From positions 2,469,001 to 2,533,000 of the forward strand of contig NZ_CP149932.1 in assembly GCF_037949795.1 (NCBI RefSeq): a stretch of 64,000 nt of DNA, given 5' to 3'. The notes under the pieces were generated by a model. That model saw nothing but the letters and a program-made list of their open reading frames with translations, had not been told where the DNA came from and ran no database searches. The translations under genes and the position numbers were made by a program. Shown in pieces: positions 59,642 through 64,000 of this stretch (position 1 is the stretch's first letter; each line of letters starts with the position of its first letter). Origin of the DNA: Thioclava sp. GXIMD2076 (GTDB lineage: Bacteria; Pseudomonadota; Alphaproteobacteria; Rhodobacterales; Rhodobacteraceae).

Positions 59642-60256
59642 TCACCCTTGGGCCTCCATGAACTCGTTGAGAGCCTGTCGCACCAGCGCCTCGCGCCGCT
59701 GCTTGCCGGGATAGTGCTCCTCCAGGAATGCGTTGAACCGGTCGAGGAACATCGGGTTGTTCATCAGCTGCCCTGCCCCGATCCGCTCCTTGATCATCGC
59801 CTCGAGATCCTTGAGCTGCTTGGCCACCTTGCGGTTCTCGGCATCGGCGGCATTGCGGCGCTTCGACTTCAGCGCCTCCTCGGCCACCTCGGTCACCACA
59901 TTATGGGCATAGCGCACCTCGCCATTGTCGCAGCGCACCTTGTACCAGCCGTGAAGCGGGGTGATGTCGCGTTCACAAAGCTGCTGCCAGCGCTCGAGCG
60001 TGATCCCCAGCGCTTTGGCCAGCAGCCGCTCATTCGTGGGCAAGGTGCCGACCGGCGTCTCGTCATGCGCCTCGCAGAAGAGCTGGAAGCCATACCAGCC
60101 CACATCGGGCTCGGCCAGCTGGCGGAACTCGCTCTTCCGCCAACGCTTGAGGTTCCATTGGATGAAGAAATGGCTATCGAGCCGCTCTTCGGCGGAGATC
60201 GGATAGGAGGGCATGCTGTTATCGCCCACCACCGTAAAGCTGCGTTCCGCACCCAT
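59642..60256 (-). CDS. Phage replication-type protein (DUF1376-like)
   Basis: A 204-residue protein. The N-terminal part (LDSHFFIQWNLKRWRKSEFR, then PDVGWYGFQLFCEAH) and a helix-rich basic middle look like phage replication-initiation proteins of the DUF1376 group. GGGG precedes the ATG, which overlaps the stop of the next-upstream gene. It is the last gene of the early operon controlled by Cro/CI. Confidence 0.55.
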   Translation of the reverse strand: MGAERSFTVVGDNSMPSYPISAEERLDSHFFIQWNLKRWRKSEFRQLAEPDVGWYGFQLFCEAHDETPVGTLPTNERLLAKALGITLERWQQLCERDITPLHGWYKVRCDNGEVRYAHNVVTEVAEEALKSKRRNAADAENRKVAKQLKDLEAMIKERIGAGQLMNNPMFLDRFNAFLEEHYPGKQRREALVRQALNEFMEAQG

Positions 60257-60714
60257 CACATTACCCCTTTCGCTTCGACCATGACGGGCACCCCATGCGA
60301 GGCGGCCCATTGCACATCGGCCCAGATTTGCGGGCAGCTTGCCCAGCCCCGGCAGGCGGGCACCCAGAGCGCGCCGGCCGCGTTGCGGAGACCTGCGACC
60401 TGTTTGGCCCAACCGACCGGCTCGTTGATTTTGAGATGCATATCGACCTCGAGCATCGCCGCCCCGAGGATCACGGGCGAGACCGCCCAGATGCCCATGC
60501 GCGACAGCTCGGCACAGGCCCGCGCCGCCGAGAGCGCGTCGGCTTCGGTGACCTGGTAAAGATCAAGGCGGACAGTCGAGGTCACATAGACAGGCTTTCC
60601 GCCCGAGCGCCCGACAACATCCGAAGGCCCTACCCCGAAGACGATCGGGCCGGACCAGTCCTGCGGTTTGGCCGAGTGCGACAGTCCGGCCCATTCATCA
60701 AACGGGGCGCCCAT
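60256..60714 (-). CDS. DUF1937-like phage protein
   Basis: A 152-residue protein with similarity by eye to DUF1937, a nucleoside 2-deoxyribosyltransferase-like fold (GIWAVSPVILGAAMLEVDMH, then ALWVPACRGWASCPQIWADV, and HGVPVMVEA). Such phage proteins may alter nucleotides. It starts at an ATG overlapping the stop of the CII-like gene. Confidence 0.55.
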   Translation of the reverse strand: MGAPFDEWAGLSHSAKPQDWSGPIVFGVGPSDVVGRSGGKPVYVTSTVRLDLYQVTEADALSAARACAELSRMGIWAVSPVILGAAMLEVDMHLKINEPVGWAKQVAGLRNAAGALWVPACRGWASCPQIWADVQWAASHGVPVMVEAKGVM

Positions 60715-61178
60715 CACCTGCCCCCCTTCGTCTGGATCGTCTGCATCAGGATCGCGCGAAGCCCGGTCATCTCGGTGATCGAGTCATCGACTTCCGGCAG
60801 CGCTATCTGCGCGTCTTCCCACCGGCCAGACCGCGCGGCCTGCAGAGCGTAGAAGATCGCCTCGCCATTTTCTTTGATGGCATCGGCGCAGGCGCTCGTG
60901 AGCTCCTCCACCACAGCCACCTCGATCGGTTGAAACACGCCGCCCGCAAGCGCCGCGAAATGGCTTGCAAGAATGGCCGCCGCTGCGGGATCCATCCGCG
61001 CCATGCGGTCGAGGTAGTTCACCCCCAATCCGCCCGGACGATCCTCGCGCATCTCGGTGCCGTAGCTCAGGACCGAAGGCGCAAGCCCCGTCGCCGCCGA
61101 CGCCTTCCGCACCCCGCCAAACACGTCATAAACGTCCGACACCACATCTTGGATCGAACCGGCCTCAACAGGGCGCAT
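60714..61178 (-). CDS. Phage regulatory protein (CII-like)
   Basis: A 154-residue protein with a possible helix-turn-helix (FGGVRKASAATGLAPSVLSY) and a helical remainder. Size and place, directly downstream of the Cro-like gene, suggest a CII-type activator or replication regulator. A copy of the operator half AACTGTTCGCT lies about 15 bases upstream of its start. Confidence 0.55.
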   Translation of the reverse strand: MRPVEAGSIQDVVSDVYDVFGGVRKASAATGLAPSVLSYGTEMREDRPGGLGVNYLDRMARMDPAAAAILASHFAALAGGVFQPIEVAVVEELTSACADAIKENGEAIFYALQAARSGRWEDAQIALPEVDDSITEMTGLRAILMQTIQTKGGR

Positions 61179-61193
61179 GTGAACCTCCGGAAA

Positions 61194-61204
61194 AACTGTT
61201 CGCT
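61194..61204. promoter_or_regulatory. Second copy of the repressor operator half-site
   Basis: AACTGTTCGCT, the exact reverse complement of the left part of the switch operator at 61541-61551. It is just upstream of the CII-like gene and could give extra control of the early operon. Confidence 0.5.
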
Positions 61205-61277
61205 AGGATCTGGACGCGACCCGCGTCACAAAGAGAGCATGGATTGGAAAAATCAGATTTCAGCGGGGAGGCTCGCA

Positions 61278-61487
61278 TCATGCTGCCTCCCCGTTTTTTG
61301 GAGAGACCCAAGAGCCCGCCATAACTGCACCTTTAGTGAGGTCTTGTATCTTCACAGCAATGGTCAAAGAGGGAAGTTTTCGACCGCGCAGAAGATCACT
61401 CAGGTACCCTTTGGATACCCCCAGACTCCCTGAAAAGTCTGTTTGGGAAATCTGATGTAGAGAGAGATATTCTTTGAGCGTCATCAT
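61278..61487 (-). CDS. Cro-like helix-turn-helix repressor
   Basis: A 69-residue XRE protein (MTLKEYLSLHQISQTDFSGS, then SKGYLSDLLRGRKLPSLTIA). It is divergent from the CI-like gene, has the size of Cro, and is first in the leftward early operon. The ATG at 61487 has GGGAG at about 10 bases; a second ATG directly follows. It should bind the same operators as CI and promote lytic development. Confidence 0.8.
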   Translation of the reverse strand: MMTLKEYLSLHQISQTDFSGSLGVSKGYLSDLLRGRKLPSLTIAVKIQDLTKGAVMAGSWVSPKNGEAA

Positions 61488-61540
61488 AAACAACGTTCTC
61501 CCACAGAGAACACCGTCAAGTCAACGTGAAGTTTTCTGTC

Positions 61541-61555
61541 AGCGAACAGTTCGCT
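61541..61555. promoter_or_regulatory. CI/Cro operator
   Basis: AGCGAACAGTTCGCT is a perfect palindrome with 6-bp arms around CAG, in the gap between the divergent Cro and CI genes. Confidence 0.7.
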
Positions 61556-61599
61556 CACGGATTATCGATTTTTCAAACCGCATAGATGACAATCAATGC

Positions 61600-62205
61600 A
61601 TGAAAATCGACATCAAATCAGCGCTTGAAAAGCGCAACATGAGCCAACAACAGCTCGCCGACGCGATAGATGTCGGAAAAGGCTATCTATCGGAGATAGT
61701 GAACGGCAAGAAGAAGCCCTCCTTTGATGTACTCGTACGAATACTAGAGGCTTTGGACGCAGATATATCCGAAATAGCCACCACCCGCCCACCGATCGCG
61801 GTGCCTGGATACGCCGGCGCGGGCGACGAAGTCTCGCTAGTAGATGACTACACCAAAGGCAACGGGATGTATAAAATCCAATGCCCACCACAAATTTCGC
61901 CAAAAGGCATAGTCGCCGTTGAGATCAGGGGCGACTCTATGGAGCCAGCATATTCCTCAGGGGATATCGTGCTATTCTCTAGGGACACCCACGATGGCGT
62001 ACCGACAGAGGCCATCGGCCGCAAAGTAATTGCGGAGACTTCCGATGGCATGATTTGGCTTAAATATATGAAGGAAGGGACCGAAGCCGGCACATTCAGC
62101 CTCCTATCCTTAAACCCAACGGGCCGGAACCTTCACAATGTTCATTTGAAATGGGCAGCACCAGTTCGCTTCCATATTCCAAAAGATCTAGTCAATAAGC
62201 AGTAA
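61600..62205 (+). CDS. CI-like prophage repressor (XRE HTH plus S24 peptidase)
   Basis: A 201-residue repressor. The N-terminal XRE helix-turn-helix is KRNMSQQQLADAIDVGKGYL, and the C-terminal S24/LexA domain has Ser113 in RGDSMEP and Lys155 in MIWLKYM as the catalytic dyad. An AG site around residues 72-75 (PGYAGAGDE) fits RecA-stimulated self-cleavage, so the prophage is probably SOS-inducible. The ATG at 61600 excludes an N-terminal extension that would run over the operator. A terminator follows. Confidence 0.9.
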   Translation: MKIDIKSALEKRNMSQQQLADAIDVGKGYLSEIVNGKKKPSFDVLVRILEALDADISEIATTRPPIAVPGYAGAGDEVSLVDDYTKGNGMYKIQCPPQISPKGIVAVEIRGDSMEPAYSSGDIVLFSRDTHDGVPTEAIGRKVIAETSDGMIWLKYMKEGTEAGTFSLLSLNPTGRNLHNVHLKWAAPVRFHIPKDLVNKQ

Positions 62206-62293
62206 TCACAAATCCATCCAGACTACCGGATGCCGCAAGACCTCCACTAAAACACCCCCATTCAATAATATTTTCAAGAGATCCGCCCATCCC

Positions 62294-62326
62294 GCAGAAA
62301 GGCCCGCTGATAGCGGGCCTTTCTGC
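62294..62326 (+). terminator. Terminator of the CI-like gene
   Basis: A 14-bp perfect stem GCAGAAAGGCCCGC / GCGGGCCTTTCTGC with a 5-base loop. The T run is within the stem, so termination is likely but not textbook. Confidence 0.75.
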
Positions 62327-62470
62327 TTAGACGCGGTACGTCATCCCACACGAATCAACTTGTTCTCTTATGGCGAACTTTATTGTTGACCGTTGGGTTC
62401 TCTGTGTGCGAACTATCTATTTACCGGCAGCGACACAAGAGCCTGCCGCCCCTCAGGATGGAGCCGCGCT

Positions 62471-62620
62471 ATGCAGACGTTTTACCAGACCACCAACTCA
62501 CGGAAGTCCCTCGGGGCCATCGTCTGCGCCTGCGCGGCTCTCCTTCTGCTGCTGATCTATCTCGACCCCATCGCGCAGATGACCTGCGCCCGATGGCAGG
62601 CCGAGAACCCCGCTTTCTGA
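62471..62620 (+). CDS. Small phage membrane protein
   Basis: A 49-residue protein with one central membrane helix ([18 protein letters not shown]). GGAG lies 7 bases before the ATG. No family recognised. It begins a rightward unit of small genes. Confidence 0.55.
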   Translation: MQTFYQTTNSRKSLGAIVCACAALLLLLIYLDPIAQMTCARWQAENPAF

Positions 62621-62706
62621 GATCGGTTGCCTGTCTACTGCTCGCAACCCAACTGCCGGGCGGTGCTCTGCCTGACACCGCCCGGCCTTTTCTCGAGGAG
62701 CCCATC

Positions 62707-63081
62707 GTGAACGCCATGACGCCAATCCCCCAAAATACAGAGACGCCCGAGCTCCTCGCCCGCACAGCCCATAACATCAGCCGCACCAACGCGGGCAAGC
62801 CACCGACGAAACCCGATGCCGACTTCAAGGTGGCTGAGGATAAAGCCTATCAGGTGACCGGCGACGAGCTGCGCCAGTTCATCGAGCGGTTCGAGAGCCT
62901 CGAGGCCGAGAAGAAGGATATCGCCGAGCAGCAGAAGGACGTGATGGCCGAAGCCAAGGCCCGCGGCTACGACACAAAGATCCTCAAAAAGATCATCGCT
63001 CTGCGCAAGCGCGACAAGAACGACATCGCCGAGGAAGAGGCGATCATGGACATCTACAAGCAGGCGCTCGGGATGGACTGA
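62707..63081 (+). CDS. DUF2312/GapR-like DNA-binding protein
   Basis: A 124-residue protein. The last 77 residues ([20 protein letters not shown], then [24 protein letters not shown]) are the DUF2312 domain, whose chromosomal version GapR encircles overtwisted DNA and aids replication. The N-terminal 45 residues are a less ordered tail. The start GTG at 62707 has GAGGAG 6 bases upstream; an ATG three codons later is too far from it. A role in phage DNA topology is inferred. Confidence 0.85.
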   Translation: MNAMTPIPQNTETPELLARTAHNISRTNAGKPPTKPDADFKVAEDKAYQVTGDELRQFIERFESLEAEKKDIAEQQKDVMAEAKARGYDTKILKKIIALRKRDKNDIAEEEAIMDIYKQALGMD

Positions 63082-63297
63082 CAGCATCCGGCCCCACCCC
63101 CTTTCCTCCCGGGGCCAGATACGGGGCGGCGCCCAATACCCACCAGCGCCGCCCCAAGATCCCGAGCTTCGGCCAGCGCCTATCGGGCCCTGCCCCAAAC
63201 TCAGGAATTCGGCGTGTCCCACGCGCGCCGGACAGGCGGACGCGGCAACCAGTTCGGAGGCCTGCCGCGTCCGCCGACCATCATGAAAGGAAACGCG

Positions 63298-63567
63298 ATG
63301 ACCGCATCCACCAGACGCAAGCTCGCGGCGGCGGCAGATGACTATCACGAGCAGATCAACCGCAACCGGAGCGTCTACCTTATGGGCTGCCCCTCCGATC
63401 AGGACAGGATCGGCGCTTTGCGCGCGATTGCCCGCGAGCACGGCCTGACGATGGAGGAACTCTGCCCGCATGTGGGTGTATGCGCCGGAAACATCTGTGC
63501 CGGCCATAGCCCCGCGGCCCGCGCGGCCCTCAGCCTCGGCGCGCCAAAGAAAACGCCCTCATTCTGA
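63298..63567 (+). CDS. Hypothetical phage protein
   Basis: An 89-residue protein. A possible helix-turn-helix-like part (GALRAIAREHGLTMEELCPH) and a Cys-containing stretch (VGVCAGNICAG) are visible. AAAGGA precedes the ATG at 63298; longer starts lack a site. Function unknown. Confidence 0.55.
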   Translation: MTASTRRKLAAAADDYHEQINRNRSVYLMGCPSDQDRIGALRAIAREHGLTMEELCPHVGVCAGNICAGHSPAARAALSLGAPKKTPSF

Positions 63568-63618
63568 TCTTTCAGCACCCGCCTCTGCCCCGAGCCGTAT
63601 ATCCTGCGAGAAGACACC

Positions 63619-63696
63619 ATGACCTTTGCATCCAGCGCTTGCTCTGCGCTCTCAGCCGTCCTTACGATCGACCCCATCAGTGGAATTGACGCATGA
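63619..63696 (+). CDS. Possible 25-residue leader peptide
   Basis: A short frame (MTFASSACSALSAVLTIDPI) with GAGAAG before its ATG, ending in a TGA that overlaps the next start (ATGA). It may only serve translational coupling. Confidence 0.35.
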   Translation: MTFASSACSALSAVLTIDPISGIDA

Positions 63697-63911
63697 CCGA
63701 ACATTCGGAAGACATCAGCCTCGAAGAGTTCACGCGCCGGTTCACGATCGCTGCGATCAAGCTTGCAGGGTTCGAGACATTCGAGGATGGCAGCACGGTG
63801 GCCGCTTACTGCAAGGAAGCCGCCACGGGCTATTTCAACGACCCGCTTGCCCGACAGGAGGGCCCCGAGGCCTGCGCGGTCGAAGACATGCGCTATTGGG
63901 GAGCGGAATAG
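63693..63911 (+). CDS. Small hypothetical phage protein
   Basis: A 72-residue acidic protein (ISLEEFTRRFTIAAIKLAGF, then YCKEAATGYFNDP). No family recognised. Its start overlaps the preceding mini-frame and its stop adjoins the next gene, so it is part of a compact rightward unit. Confidence 0.5.
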   Translation: MTEHSEDISLEEFTRRFTIAAIKLAGFETFEDGSTVAAYCKEAATGYFNDPLARQEGPEACAVEDMRYWGAE

Positions 63912-64000
63912 ATGGGCAAACCCGACTTTCCCGCCTTCATGCGCAATGCCACCGCCGCCCGCTTCTGCGACATGAAGACCTCCGAATTCAATGCGCTCGT
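63912..64000 (+). CDS. Partial phage gene, N-terminal part
   Basis: The frame begins at an ATG one base after the previous stop and runs off the right edge (MGKPDFPAFMRNATAARFCD). The visible 29 codons resemble the start of small DNA-binding or excisionase-like proteins, but this is not enough to name it. Confidence 0.35.
   Translation, partial: MGKPDFPAFMRNATAARFCDMKTSEFNAL

Noticed and set aside
59382..59645. An 87-codon minus-strand frame in the AT-rich block
   Set aside because: Its middle consists of the inverted-repeat region, and its codon use is poor. A regulatory region explains it better.

Overview
The window comes from a GC-rich alphaproteobacterium, most likely of the Rhodobacteraceae. 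The signs are the codon use, several Hint/RTX proteins of the roseobacter type, a DUF1127 protein, a MocR regulator and a GapR-like protein. No rRNA, complete tRNA or CRISPR array was seen.

Left part, 1-15.3 kb, looks like ordinary chromosome. It holds the 3' end of typA, a polyamine-type ABC transporter operon without a binding protein, and a MocR regulator with a cluster of ATACAA/TTGTAT half-sites. Next come a DUF1127 protein, three Hint-domain proteins (two with calcium-binding repeats, one with a degenerate Hint), a GntP permease, and a TetR/MFS divergent pair.

Middle part, 15.3-34.8 kb, is an accessory region full of scars. Two decayed IS3-family elements abut, followed by the C-terminal stub of a tyrosine recombinase and a 53-nt 3' fragment of a tRNA-Leu(CAA) gene, which looks like an attachment site. 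Then come an AraC/SDR pair and a lower-GC three-gene cassette: a PD-(D/E)xK nuclease-like protein plus two small paralogous acidic proteins. An IS1182-type element with a 4-bp target duplication, an XRE protein, a pyruvyl-transferase-like protein, a formaldehyde dehydrogenase and a fasciclin protein follow. A lower-GC gene of about 1080 codons encodes a calcineurin-like phosphoesterase fused to a STAND/NACHT-like NTPase. Imm26 and KTSC proteins close the region. The nuclease cassette and the phosphoesterase-NTPase are the best candidates for undescribed defence systems.

Right part, 34.9-64.0 kb, is a long-tailed lambda-like prophage that runs past the right edge. Late genes read leftward: small and large terminase, gpW-like joiner, portal, ClpP-like protease fused to capsid, decoration, head-tail joiners, tail tube, G/GT chaperones with a -1 frameshift site, tape measure, tail fibre, Dam methylase, lysozyme with a holin-like N-terminus, and Rz/Rz1 spanins. 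Early genes lie at 59.6-61.2 kb. A Cro/CI divergent switch sits near 61.5 kb, and small rightward genes including a GapR-like DUF2312 protein follow. Points of interest are an internal ribosome-binding site in the protease-capsid fusion, about sixteen 27-residue repeats in the tape measure, and an AT-rich membrane-protein gene inserted between tail genes.
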